64,000 nucleotides of DNA from Microbacterium sp. Yaish 1 (GTDB taxonomy: Bacteria; Actinomycetota; Actinomycetes; Actinomycetales; Microbacteriaceae): positions 1,033,557 to 1,097,556 of the forward strand of contig NZ_NPMR01000002.1 of assembly GCF_002245215.1 (NCBI RefSeq), written 5' to 3'. The position numbers and the translations under genes were made by a program. Below are positions 1 to 7,969 of the stretch, one piece after another. Numbering within the stretch: position 1 is the stretch's first letter; the number at the start of each line of letters is the position of its first letter. Under the pieces are notes generated by a model. That model did not search any database. It worked only from the letters and a program-made list of their open reading frames with translations, and was not told the DNA's origin.

Positions 1-3
1 TGG

Positions 4-27
4 ACTTTACTGTAAACGATACTTTAC
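4..27. promoter_or_regulatory. Possible operator/promoter of the first gene
   Basis: An unusually AT-rich stretch holds two direct copies of ACTTTAC (4-10 and 21-27) with GTAAA between them, so TTTAC-T-GTAAA (6-16) is an 11-nt palindrome. This is the form of a dimeric regulator site. The window edge hides any divergent regulator gene. Confidence 0.35.
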
Positions 28-81
28 ACACGTTCGAACCCCGCGGGAATGCCGGCGCCGGTTCCAACGGTTCACCTCCCC

Positions 82-717
82 ATGACCACTGTGGGAATCA
101 TCGGAGCAGGACACATCGGAAGCGCTCTCGCCGAAGGGCTGGTCGCACGCGGCTACGACGTCGTGATCGCCAATTCGCGCGAGCCTGAAACGCTCAGCGA
201 CCTCGTCGCGCGGCTCGGCGAGCGCGCACGGGCGGCGACCGCGCAGGAAGCGGCCGAGGCGGCGCATTGGGCCGTCGTGACGGTGCCGCTGAAGGCACTC
301 GAAGACGTCCCCGCCGAACCCCTCGCCGGCAAGATCGTGCTCGACACGAACAACTACTACTGGGAGCGCGACGGCCGCATCGCCGAGCTCGAGGAGAAGC
401 GCACCACGACATCCGAGATGGCACAGTGCCATTTCGCCGAGTCGAAGGTCGTGAAGGCGTTCAACCACATCCCCGCCGCCGACATCAACACCGACGGCTC
501 CCCCGCCGGCACCCCCGACCGTCGAGCGCTCGCGACCGCGAGCGACCACCCGGATGCCGTCGCGCACGTCACCGCGCTCTACGACGAGTTCGGCTTCGAC
601 ACCGTCGACATCGGTTCGCTCGCCGAGAGCTGGCGCGTCGAGCGCGACCAGCCCGCCTACGTCGTGCGGCAGAACGCCGACGAGCTGCGCGCCAACCTCG
701 CTCGCGCCCAGCGCTGA
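82..717 (+). CDS. NADPH-dependent F420 reductase-like NAD(P)-binding protein
   Basis: A 211-residue Rossmann protein of the family that includes NADPH:F420 oxidoreductase (FNO-like; many actinobacterial members are annotated only as NAD(P)-binding or F420 reductase-like). The dinucleotide motif GAGHIG is at residues 8-13, followed by ANSREPE at the end of the second strand, where a phosphate of NADP would sit. The C-terminal half carries the VKAFNHIP segment typical of the family. The start at 82 is chosen because the Rossmann strand begins immediately after it; an ATG at 49 would add 11 unrelated residues. No strong Shine-Dalgarno is visible. The substrate is not determinable from the sequence. 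Confidence 0.75.
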   Translation: MTTVGIIGAGHIGSALAEGLVARGYDVVIANSREPETLSDLVARLGERARAATAQEAAEAAHWAVVTVPLKALEDVPAEPLAGKIVLDTNNYYWERDGRIAELEEKRTTTSEMAQCHFAESKVVKAFNHIPAADINTDGSPAGTPDRRALATASDHPDAVAHVTALYDEFGFDTVDIGSLAESWRVERDQPAYVVRQNADELRANLARAQR

Positions 718-757
718 TCGAAGCGTCGCAACGCCCACGCGGACCCGTTCGAGCAGA

Positions 758-1255
758 TCACCATCCCATCGAACCGGGGACGCCCTTGAACGGGCCCGCG
801 AGGTTGGACGTCACCCAGCCGCCGTAGAAGCCGCCGGGCTGCGGTACGACGACCTCGCCGTCGACCGTGCACCGGTCCATTCCGCCCGCATAGACGGCGA
901 CGCGTCCGACGAGCTCCTCATACCCCGGCGACGGGTTCGGGTAGCCCCACGCGGCACGCTCGCGCACGGCCGTGCCACGGACGACGTCGAAGTACTCGGC
1001 TGCGCCCTTGAACTCGCAGAAGGAGCTGCCGGCCGCCGGTACCAATGAGCCGGGCACGAACGCCGCGGCCGGCAGGTAGTACACGGGCGGATGGCTCGTC
1101 TCGAGCACTCGCACGACGTCGTCCGTCTCGACGATCGTGACGGCGGCGAAGTCGATCGTCACGCGCGCGTGGACGCGTTCGAGGCGGGGCGGACGGGGAT
1201 AGTCCCAGACGGACTCCTGTCCGGGACCGACGGGATCGGGGGTGGGGCGGCGCAT
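758..1255 (-). CDS. DUF427 domain protein
   Basis: A 165-residue soluble protein matching the DUF427 beta-barrel family: repeated acidic-aromatic blocks such as SSFCEFKGAAEYFDV and a terminal segment rich in Gly/Trp. Function in the family is unknown. The ATG at 1255 lies 7 nt after TAACCT, so the mRNA is probably leaderless; this decides against an in-frame ATG at 1306. Its stop is 40 nt from the stop of the convergent gene at 82-717. Confidence 0.75.
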   Translation of the reverse strand: MRRPTPDPVGPGQESVWDYPRPPRLERVHARVTIDFAAVTIVETDDVVRVLETSHPPVYYLPAAAFVPGSLVPAAGSSFCEFKGAAEYFDVVRGTAVRERAAWGYPNPSPGYEELVGRVAVYAGGMDRCTVDGEVVVPQPGGFYGGWVTSNLAGPFKGVPGSMGW

Positions 1256-1262
1256 GCCCGAC

Positions 1263-1268
1263 AGGTTA
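1263..1268 (-). promoter_or_regulatory. Leaderless -10 box (TAACCT)
   Basis: TAACCT on the minus strand, 7 nt before the ATG at 1255 of the DUF427 gene. Confidence 0.5.
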
Positions 1269-1670
1269 CGCGCGGGGAGCGACATCCCGGCTGCGAGGAC
1301 GCCCACCGCGGCGCGACCGCAGCGAACGGATGCCGCGGGCGATGAGGCGCCATCCGAGCAGCAGCACGAGCAGCGTCAGCGTCGCGACGATCACGAACGG
1401 CAGCGCCGTCCCCTGACCCGACACGGCGCGAAGCAGCATCCCGCCGACGACCGTGACGATCCACACGACGAGACCCGTCGGCACGATCCCGGTCGGCGAT
1501 CGCCATGCCCGCACGGCGATCCACGCCACCAGCAGGCCGGCGAGGAACGGCCACGAGGTCTGCCAGAGGCCCGCGAGCACATCGGAGTCATGGCTCGCCC
1601 GGCCGGTCGCCGCGAACGCCACCACGAGGACGGCATCGAGCAGGAAGGCGAGGACGGACGCACGGATCAT
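1266..1670 (-). CDS. DUF3054 family integral membrane protein
   Basis: A 134-residue membrane protein with four hydrophobic helices (about residues 4-21, 33-50, 61-80, 90-108) and a basic C-terminal tail (RSLRSRRGGRPRSR) that should lie in the cytoplasm. Length, spacing and the WP-rich second helix fit DUF3054, a family of unknown function common in actinobacteria. The ATG at 1670 is preceded by a purine-rich GAGGATGGG. The gene lies tail-first against the DUF427 gene and is divergent from peptidase E, whose start is 55 nt away. Confidence 0.7.
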   Translation of the reverse strand: MIRASVLAFLLDAVLVVAFAATGRASHDSDVLAGLWQTSWPFLAGLLVAWIAVRAWRSPTGIVPTGLVVWIVTVVGGMLLRAVSGQGTALPFVIVATLTLLVLLLGWRLIARGIRSLRSRRGGRPRSRDVAPRA

Positions 1671-1712
1671 GTCCCCATCCTCTCCCGCCACAGCGGTGTC
1701 GGCCGCCCTCGA

Positions 1713-1718
1713 TAGCGT
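1713..1718 (+). promoter_or_regulatory. Leaderless -10 box (TAGCGT)
   Basis: TAGCGT 7 nt before the GTG at 1726 of the peptidase E gene. Confidence 0.55.
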
Positions 1719-1725
1719 TGCAGGC

Positions 1726-2343
1726 GTGCGACTGCTCCTCCTCTCCCTGCATCCCGGCGCGCTGAGCTCGTTCCTCGACGGCGGTGACCGTCCGGGCCCG
1801 ATCGTGTACATCGACGACGCGCAGGCGGCGTTCCGCGACGCGCCCTTCGTCGCCGCCGAACGCGAGGCGGTGAGCTCGTGCGGCCGCGACGTGATCGATG
1901 CGACGCTGCGAGACACCGCCCCCGAGGACGCGGACCGTCTGCTCTCGCGCGCGGGGGCGGTGTACGTCGCCGGCGGAAGCACCTTCGCTCTGCTCGAAGC
2001 CCTGCGGCTCTCCGGCAACGACGACGTCCTCGTCGACCACGTCCGGCGCGGGCTCCCGTACATCGGACTCAGCGCCGGATCGATCGTGGCGGGACCGGAT
2101 GTGACACCCGCATCGCTCATGGACGATCCTGCCGACGGTCCCGCGCTCGAGAACCACGAAGGGCTCGAGCTGATCGACGTCACCCCGATCCCCCACGCCG
2201 ACGGAGCACTGCCGCCCTACCCGCCGGAACTGATCCGCCGCACCATCGACACATACGGGTCGGACTTCGCGCTCCTCCCGCTGCGCGATGATCAGGCCCT
2301 GCTGGTCGAGGACGGCAGCGCCACGGTGATCGCCTCACGCTGA
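1726..2343 (+). CDS. Peptidase S51 (peptidase E-like)
   Basis: A 205-residue class-I glutamine-amidotransferase-like hydrolase of family S51. The nucleophile elbow GLSAGS (residues 114-119) supplies Ser116, and VYVAGGSTFALL (79-90) matches the family's glycine-rich oxyanion segment. Peptidase E cleaves Asp-X dipeptides, and some relatives are cyanophycinases; at this length and without a signal peptide, a cytoplasmic dipeptidase is more likely. The GTG start is supported by the TAGCGT box 7 nt upstream; an earlier in-frame ATG (1453) would add 91 residues read through the divergent gene. Confidence 0.75.
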   Translation: MRLLLLSLHPGALSSFLDGGDRPGPIVYIDDAQAAFRDAPFVAAEREAVSSCGRDVIDATLRDTAPEDADRLLSRAGAVYVAGGSTFALLEALRLSGNDDVLVDHVRRGLPYIGLSAGSIVAGPDVTPASLMDDPADGPALENHEGLELIDVTPIPHADGALPPYPPELIRRTIDTYGSDFALLPLRDDQALLVEDGSATVIASR

Positions 2344-2360
2344 ACCCGCGCGTCCCATGC

Positions 2361-2389
2361 TTCGCCCAGCATCCGCTCCTTCCTAGACT
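2361..2389 (+). promoter_or_regulatory. Candidate promoter of the acyl-CoA synthetase gene
   Basis: TTCGCC (2361-2366), 17 nt, then TAGACT (2384-2389), giving a leader of about 45 nt before the ATG at 2441. Confidence 0.4.
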
Positions 2390-2440
2390 CGGAAGGCGTC
2401 CGCCGCGCCTGCTCCGGACGAGAGAACAGATCCGAGGCCC

Positions 2441-4156
2441 ATGTCTTCTCCCGATGCGACGGCGGCGACGGCCGCATTCCGCGCCGCCCGCGACTTCCTG
2501 CTCGACAACGCGCACTCCCCCGAGGCGGCCCACGCCGGGTTCACCTGGCCCGACGTCGGCGACCACTTCAACTGGGCCGTCGACTGGTTCGACGCGATCG
2601 CCTCGGGCAACGACCGCATCGCCCTGCACGTCGTCGACGAGGACGGCAGCGAGAGGCGGGTGACGTACGACGAGATGCGTCGTCGCTCGAACCGCGTCGC
2701 CAATTGGCTCACAGGCCGGGGCGTCGGGCACGGGGATGCCGTCATGCTCATGCTCGGCAACCGTGTCGAGCTGTGGGAGGCGATGCTGGCGATCCTCAAG
2801 ATCGGCGCCGTCATCCTGCCGACCTCCGTCGTGCTGGGCGCCGACGACCTCCTCGAGCGCGTCGAGCGCGCCGACATCCGCGCCGTCCTGGCCGACCCGG
2901 TCGACGCCGCGAAGTTCGACGGGATCGAGGGCGGGTTCGAGCGCATCGTCGTGGGCGGCGAGCGTCCGGGATGGCACTCGTTCGCGGATGCGGCCGACGC
3001 CGACGACGCGGCACCCGGTGTCGTCGTGGCCTCCGACGATCCGGCCATCGTCTACTTCACCTCCGGCACCACGTCGCGACCCAAGATGGTGGTGCACACG
3101 CACGTGAGCTATCCGGTGGGTCACCTGTCGACGACGTACTGGATCGGCGTGCGCCCCGGCGACGTCCATATGACGATCAGCGCCCCCGGGTGGGGCAAGC
3201 ACGCATGGAGCCTGTTCTTCGCGCCGTGGATCGCCGAGGCGACGATCTTCGTCTACAACTACTCCCGCTTCGACGCCGCACGCCTCGTCGAGCAGCTCGA
3301 CCGCAACGCAGTCAACACCTTCTGCGCTCCACCGACGGTCTGGCGCATGCTGATCCAGGCCGACCTCGAGAAGCGGCCCCGCGCACTGCGCGAGCTGCTT
3401 TCGGCCGGCGAGCCCCTCAACCCCGAGGTGATCGACACCATCCAGCGCTGGTGGGGGCTGCAGATCCGCGACGGGTACGGGCAGACCGAGCTGACGGCAG
3501 TCATCGGCAACACGCCGGGCGTCGCCGTCAAGCCCGGCGCAATGGGCCGCCCGCTCCCGGGCAACGACATCGTGCTGATCGACCCGCTCACCGGACGCAT
3601 CGGAGATGAGGGCGAGATCTGCCTGCCGACCGCGCCGACCCGTCCGCTCAACCTCATGCCCGGCTACCTCGGCGAGCCCGAGCGCACCGCCCGGGTCGAC
3701 CACGACGGCTACTACCACACGAGCGATGTCGCCGTCCGGGACGCCGACGGACAGCTCACGTTCGTCGGGCGCACCGACGACGTGTTCAAGGCCAGCGACT
3801 TCAAGGTCTCGCCCTTCGAGGTGGAGTCGATCCTGCTGACGCACCCCGCGGTGGCCGAGGCGGGCGTCGTCGGGGCGCCCGACGCCGTACGGCTCAACAT
3901 CGTCAAGGCGTACGTGTCGCTCGCGGCGTCCTGGGAGGCGTCGGCCGAGACCGCGCGGGCGATCCTCGCGCACGCCCGCGAGCACATGCCGCCGTACATG
4001 CGGGTGCGCCGTGTCGAGTTCTTCGAGCTGCCCAAGACGATCTCGGGCAAGATCCGCCGGGTCGAGCTGCGCGAGCGCGAAGTGGCCGCCGCGGATGCCG
4101 GCGAGCGCGTGACGACCGAGTGGCGCGAGTCGGACTTCCCCGACCTCAAGGGCTGA
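2441..4156 (+). CDS. Acyl-CoA synthetase (AMP-forming, medium-chain/acetyl-CoA synthetase type)
   Basis: A 571-residue adenylate-forming enzyme that activates a carboxylic acid to acyl-AMP and then acyl-CoA. The phosphate loop YFTSGTTSRPK is at residues 205-215, YGQTE (A5) at 346-350, the ribose-binding Asp in HTSD at 426-429, and the catalytic lysine in PKTISGKIRR is Lys537. WPDVGDHFNWAVDWFDAIA near the N terminus resembles the leader of medium-chain acyl-CoA synthetases rather than fadD-type enzymes. Length is normal for the family. Substrate cannot be fixed by eye. It lies 97 nt after peptidase E and has its own likely promoter. Confidence 0.85.
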   Translation: MSSPDATAATAAFRAARDFLLDNAHSPEAAHAGFTWPDVGDHFNWAVDWFDAIASGNDRIALHVVDEDGSERRVTYDEMRRRSNRVANWLTGRGVGHGDAVMLMLGNRVELWEAMLAILKIGAVILPTSVVLGADDLLERVERADIRAVLADPVDAAKFDGIEGGFERIVVGGERPGWHSFADAADADDAAPGVVVASDDPAIVYFTSGTTSRPKMVVHTHVSYPVGHLSTTYWIGVRPGDVHMTISAPGWGKHAWSLFFAPWIAEATIFVYNYSRFDAARLVEQLDRNAVNTFCAPPTVWRMLIQADLEKRPRALRELLSAGEPLNPEVIDTIQRWWGLQIRDGYGQTELTAVIGNTPGVAVKPGAMGRPLPGNDIVLIDPLTGRIGDEGEICLPTAPTRPLNLMPGYLGEPERTARVDHDGYYHTSDVAVRDADGQLTFVGRTDDVFKASDFKVSPFEVESILLTHPAVAEAGVVGAPDAVRLNIVKAYVSLAASWEASAETARAILAHAREHMPPYMRVRRVEFFELPKTISGKIRRVELREREVAAADAGERVTTEWRESDFPDLKG

Positions 4157-4265
4157 GGCGCCGTCCGCCTGCCGCTCAGGCGAGCCATTCGCAACCCCTG
4201 GCACGCGCACAGGCGGCGGGAGAAGACTGAGGGTGTCCGGACAGCCTCAGCAGAAGGAGCCCCTC

Positions 4266-6029
4266 GTGCCGCAGAACGTCGCCGAACAGATCGTCGCCCA
4301 GCTGATGGATGCGGGGGTGAAGCGGATCTACGGCATCGTCGGCGACTCGCTCAACCCGATCGTCGACGCGGTGCGACGAACCGGGGGCGCAGCGTCCGGC
4401 GGGATCGACTGGATCCACGTCCGCCACGAGGAGGCCGCCGCGTTCGCCGCGGCCGCTGACGCCGAGCTCACCGGCGAACTCGCGGTGTGCGCAGGCAGCT
4501 GCGGCCCCGGCAACCTGCACTTGATCAACGGGCTTTTCGACGCGCAGCGATCCGGCGTCCCGGTGCTCGCGATCGCCAGCCACATCCCGAGCCTGCAGAT
4601 CGGATCGGGCTACTTCCAGGAGACGCATCCCGAGCGCCTCTTCACCGAGTGCAGCGACTACTGCGAGATGATCCTCACGCCCGAGCAGTCGCCGCGCGTC
4701 GTGAACTCCGCGATCCGTCACGCCACCGCGGGCTCGTCCGTCTCGGTGATCGTGCTGCCCGGTGACCTCGCCGAGCTGCACTCCACCGGCGAGTTCCCAC
4801 CGTTCGTCGCTGCTCGTCCCGGTCGCATCGCGCCCGACGAGCGGAGCGTCGCCGAGCTCGCCGCCGCCATCGATAAGGCCGAGAAGATCGCGATCTTCGC
4901 GGGCGAGGGCGTCCGCGACGCTCGCGAAGAGGTCATCGCGTTCGCCGAGCACCTGCAGGCACCCATGGGGCACTCGCTGCGCGGCAAGCAGTGGATCCAG
5001 TACGACAACCGCTTCGACGTCGGCATGTCGGGCCTGCTCGGCTACGGCGCCATCGACCACGCGATGCACGAGGTCGATCTCCTCCTGATGGTGGGCACCG
5101 ACTTCCCGTACGACCAGTTCCTCCCCGACGGGGCGAAGACGGTCATCGCGCAGATCGACGTCGATGCCCAGCGGCTCGGACGTCGGGCGGGCGTGACGCA
5201 TCCCGTTCACGGCGATGTCGGCCTCACCCTCGCGGCGCTGCGCGCCCGGACCGCCGCGAAGACCGACGACGCGTTCCTCCAGCACACGCTGAAGCGGTAC
5301 CGGAAGGCCATGAAAGACTCCGTCGCGGCGTACACCGACTCGGACGCGCAGCCGATCCATCCCGAGCGCGCCATGTCGGTCATCGACCGGGTCGCGGCAT
5401 CCGACGCCGTCTTCACCGCGGACACCGGCATGGGCAACGTCTGGCAGGCCCGCTATGTCACCCCCGGCCCCGAGCGCCGTCTGCTGGCGTCGTGGCGGCA
5501 CGGGTCGATGGCCAACGCGCTCCCCCATGCCTTCGGCGCGCAGATGGCGTATCCCGATCGGCAGGTCATCGCGATCGCGGGCGACGGCGGACTCTCGATG
5601 CTCCTCGGTGAGCTCATCACCGTCGCCGCCTACGACCTGCCGCTGAACGTGTTCGTGTTCAACAACTCCACGCTCGGGATGGTCAAGGCCGAGATGCTCG
5701 TCGCCGGCTTCCCCGACTTCGGCGTCGACGTGCCGATGGTCGATTTCGCCGCCGTCGGGCGAGCGCTCGGGTTCCACGCGCAGCGGGTGACCGATCCGGC
5801 CGACCTCGAGGCGGCCGCCACCGCCGCGCTCGCGCACCGGGGTCCGTCCATCGTCGACATCGTCACCGACCCCGATGCCCTCTCGATGCCGGCATCGATC
5901 ACGGCGGAGCAGGTCGCGGGCTTCGGGATGTCGATGGCGAAGATGGTGCTCGGGGCGAAAGACTCCGGCGGCATCAGCGCGGTGCTCGACACCGCGAAGT
6001 CGAACATCAAGCACATCCGGAGCCTCTGA
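4266..6029 (+). CDS. poxB: Pyruvate oxidase / pyruvate:quinone oxidoreductase
   Basis: A 587-residue thiamine-diphosphate enzyme of the PoxB type, which oxidises pyruvate to acetate and CO2 at the membrane and passes electrons to the quinone pool. Glu55 in RHEEAAAFAA is the cofactor-activating glutamate, GDGG (439-442) to NN (466-467) is the thiamine-diphosphate/Mg motif, and a central FAD-binding domain lies around 190-330. The C-terminal KMVLGAKDSGG...KSNIKHIRSL is amphipathic, as expected for PoxB membrane docking. GTG 4266 is preceded by AGAAGGAG with 6-nt spacing, which beats the GTG at 4233. Together with cydAB later in the window it could feed the quinone pool. Confidence 0.85.
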   Translation: MPQNVAEQIVAQLMDAGVKRIYGIVGDSLNPIVDAVRRTGGAASGGIDWIHVRHEEAAAFAAAADAELTGELAVCAGSCGPGNLHLINGLFDAQRSGVPVLAIASHIPSLQIGSGYFQETHPERLFTECSDYCEMILTPEQSPRVVNSAIRHATAGSSVSVIVLPGDLAELHSTGEFPPFVAARPGRIAPDERSVAELAAAIDKAEKIAIFAGEGVRDAREEVIAFAEHLQAPMGHSLRGKQWIQYDNRFDVGMSGLLGYGAIDHAMHEVDLLLMVGTDFPYDQFLPDGAKTVIAQIDVDAQRLGRRAGVTHPVHGDVGLTLAALRARTAAKTDDAFLQHTLKRYRKAMKDSVAAYTDSDAQPIHPERAMSVIDRVAASDAVFTADTGMGNVWQARYVTPGPERRLLASWRHGSMANALPHAFGAQMAYPDRQVIAIAGDGGLSMLLGELITVAAYDLPLNVFVFNNSTLGMVKAEMLVAGFPDFGVDVPMVDFAAVGRALGFHAQRVTDPADLEAAATAALAHRGPSIVDIVTDPDALSMPASITAEQVAGFGMSMAKMVLGAKDSGGISAVLDTAKSNIKHIRSL

Positions 6030-6082
6030 CCCCCACCGGCCCGCGCCCGCCCGTGTCCGCGAGATACGTTCGCCGGACGCAC

Positions 6083-6127
6083 GGGGCTGGTGTGGTCTGG
6101 GCACCCGCTCCAGACGACACCAGCCCC
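6083..6127. terminator. Hairpin between convergent poxB and baeRF genes
   Basis: Two 18-nt arms (6083-6100 and 6110-6127) pair with one mismatch around a 9-nt loop; arm start GGGGCTGGTGT, arm end ACACCAGCCCC. There is no U-tract. It stands between two stop codons (6029 and 6151) and can serve both strands. Confidence 0.65.
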
Positions 6128-6150
6128 GCCGGTCCGACGGGTGTATCGCC

Positions 6151-7278
6151 TCAGACGAGGTCGGCAGGCAGCGGGAAGCGCAGGACGGCGGCGACGGGTG
6201 CGCCCTCGGGCAGGTCGGTGCTGCGGACGGCCCGCACGCGGCCGCCCGAGCGCAGGACGCGCGCCGCGATCTCGTCGAGGATCGCGTAGGTGGTCGGCCC
6301 GGCGTCGGGCGCGCGGGTGATGTGGCCGGACTCGTCGATGACGCCCTCCTGGTCGAATGCCAGATCGAACAGAAGCTCGTCGACGGCGGCGGTGCTGGCG
6401 GCGACGGCGGCCTCGCGGACCGACGACGTCGCGAGCCGCTGGGCCCGAAGCGACCCGAATCGCTCACGCCACTGCGCGAGCTCATCCTGCTCGTGGGCGT
6501 CGAGGATGCCCCGCGCGGCCTGCTCGAGATCCGCGCTCGACAGCGAGTCCGGGTGCGCGTCGATACCGCGCTCCAGAAGAAGGCGATGGGTGTTGACCGC
6601 GCGGTAGGCCGGCTCGAGGTCTTGGGAGGCGGCGAGGATGAGCGGGACGTCGGCGGGAACGACGCGCACGACGGCGTCCTGGATGATCCGGCTGAACTTC
6701 TCGCGCTCGATGCGGTCGCCCGTCGTCCCCTGCGGCCGCGGCATGTCGCGCTGACCGTCGGTCGTGGTGTGCTCGAGCGCGGCCCAGAGGTCGTCGGGCA
6801 GCTCGAGCCGCCGCTCGGTGAGCCCGAGGTCGGGACCCAGTTCGCTGAGACGGCCGCCCTCGCGCGACACCTGGATGACGAAGGCCCGGCGCGGGAACGA
6901 CACGGCGCGCAGCAGCTGCCCCGCGTCGAAACGGTCGCCGACCGACGCCCGCGGTTCGAGGCGGCTCGGCAGCCGGAACGCCTCGACACGGCCGGGCGAT
7001 GCGAGCACGACGGTCGAACGCGACTGGCTCTGCCAGAACTCCTCGTCGTCGAGCAGCGCGCGCAGCGACGCGAGCACAGCGTCGCGATCGGCGTCGTCGA
7101 CCTCGACGGCGGCGAGTTGTCGCGCCGCCTCGTCGATGCCCTCGCGCAACTGGAGCTGCGCGTGGCGCCGGTCTGCGGGAATCGGTGACGACGGGGCGAC
7201 GATCGTCACGCTCGCGGGATGGCGAGCGTCGATGAGGTCGAGCAGGGATGCGGTCTCAGGAAGATCGGATGCCAACAT
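6151..7278 (-). CDS. baeRF-like (bacterial eRF1-related) protein
   Basis: A 375-residue soluble protein resembling the bacterial archaeo-eukaryotic release factor (baeRF) families: an N-terminal mixed domain, a middle domain with REKFSRIIQDAVVRVVPADVPLILAA, and a C-terminal eL30-like part with AVDELLFDLAFDQEGVIDE...YAILDEIAARVLRSGGRVRAVR. baeRFs are predicted to act on stalled ribosomes or as stress proteins, but few have been tested. I see no GGQ release motif. The ATG at 7278 follows TAACCT by 6 nt, so the mRNA is probably leaderless. Family assignment is from memory of conserved blocks, hence moderate confidence. Confidence 0.55.
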   Translation of the reverse strand: MLASDLPETASLLDLIDARHPASVTIVAPSSPIPADRRHAQLQLREGIDEAARQLAAVEVDDADRDAVLASLRALLDDEEFWQSQSRSTVVLASPGRVEAFRLPSRLEPRASVGDRFDAGQLLRAVSFPRRAFVIQVSREGGRLSELGPDLGLTERRLELPDDLWAALEHTTTDGQRDMPRPQGTTGDRIEREKFSRIIQDAVVRVVPADVPLILAASQDLEPAYRAVNTHRLLLERGIDAHPDSLSSADLEQAARGILDAHEQDELAQWRERFGSLRAQRLATSSVREAAVAASTAAVDELLFDLAFDQEGVIDESGHITRAPDAGPTTYAILDEIAARVLRSGGRVRAVRSTDLPEGAPVAAVLRFPLPADLV

Positions 7279-7284
7279 CGCCTC

Positions 7285-7290
7285 AGGTTA
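7285..7290 (-). promoter_or_regulatory. Leaderless -10 box (TAACCT)
   Basis: TAACCT on the minus strand 6 nt before ATG 7278. Confidence 0.5.
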
Positions 7291-7367
7291 GGCAGGCGAC
7301 CGCGCCGGGCGTCGAGGGGTTGCATGCAGCCGCGGATGCCGTTAGGCCACGGCCCCGCCGCATCCGA

Positions 7368-7922
7368 TCACGCGAGGAACTCCCACGGGTCGAAAGACTC
7401 GATCGGGATGACGCGGACGCGCGGCAGCGGCGCATCGAATGCATGGACGTCGTACTCGAGGTCGAAGAACTCGACGCCCGGGATGGCCGTGAGCTCGCTG
7501 CTGCGGAACTCCGAGAACGCCAGCACTCCCACGCGGCGACCGGGCCCGGTGAGCGCCGCGACCTCGCCGACGAAGTCGCGGTCGTGGCTGACGAGCACGA
7601 CATCGTCCTCGCGTTCCTTCAGCGCGGCGAGGGTGCGCTGGATGGCGATGTCGACGACCTTCTCGTCGGCGTCGCCCGACAGCGGCACCGGCTTGTAGTC
7701 GAGGGCGAGCAGCGCCTGGACGAACGACATCGGCAGGTGGTTGCTGGCGTTGAGGAAGAACAGTCCGCGCGCGGGCTGCTGCCACTGGTCGTCGACGAAC
7801 TGCAGCAGGCGGTCCCAGCGGGGTCGCTCGTCCGGGAGCGGACGACGCCCGAGGATCGACTGACCGAGCGTCGCGTCGATGTTCTCGCCGTCGACGAGCA
7901 ACCACGTCACGCGTTCGGTCAT
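7368..7922 (-). CDS. NYN domain protein (predicted PIN-like RNase)
   Basis: A 184-residue single NYN domain. Acidic residues typical of the NYN/PIN metal site are visible: VDGENID near the N terminus, SGDADEKVVDIAIQRTL in the middle and VLVSHDRDFV, with a late FFDLEYD. These put three to four Asp residues in the usual places of a Mg-dependent single-strand RNase. The ATG at 7922 has AGGGGAC just upstream, which decides it over an ATG at 7973. It is the first of two NYN proteins in the window (see 36010-37809). Target RNA unknown. Confidence 0.75.
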   Translation of the reverse strand: MTERVTWLLVDGENIDATLGQSILGRRPLPDERPRWDRLLQFVDDQWQQPARGLFFLNASNHLPMSFVQALLALDYKPVPLSGDADEKVVDIAIQRTLAALKEREDDVVLVSHDRDFVGEVAALTGPGRRVGVLAFSEFRSSELTAIPGVEFFDLEYDVHAFDAPLPRVRVIPIESFDPWEFLA

Positions 7923-7969
7923 GAGGTCCCCTGTCTGCGAATGTCTCCCGTGAACGCTATCAAGCCGGT

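Noticed and set aside
2180..6989. Long antisense frames across the acyl-CoA synthetase and poxB genes
   Set aside because: Same reason: no motifs, and the plus strand holds complete, recognisable enzymes.
7280..7298. CAGGTTAGGC as a second iron box
   Set aside because: Only one half of the 19-mer matches (about 11 of 19); TAACCT there is better explained as the -10 of the baeRF gene.
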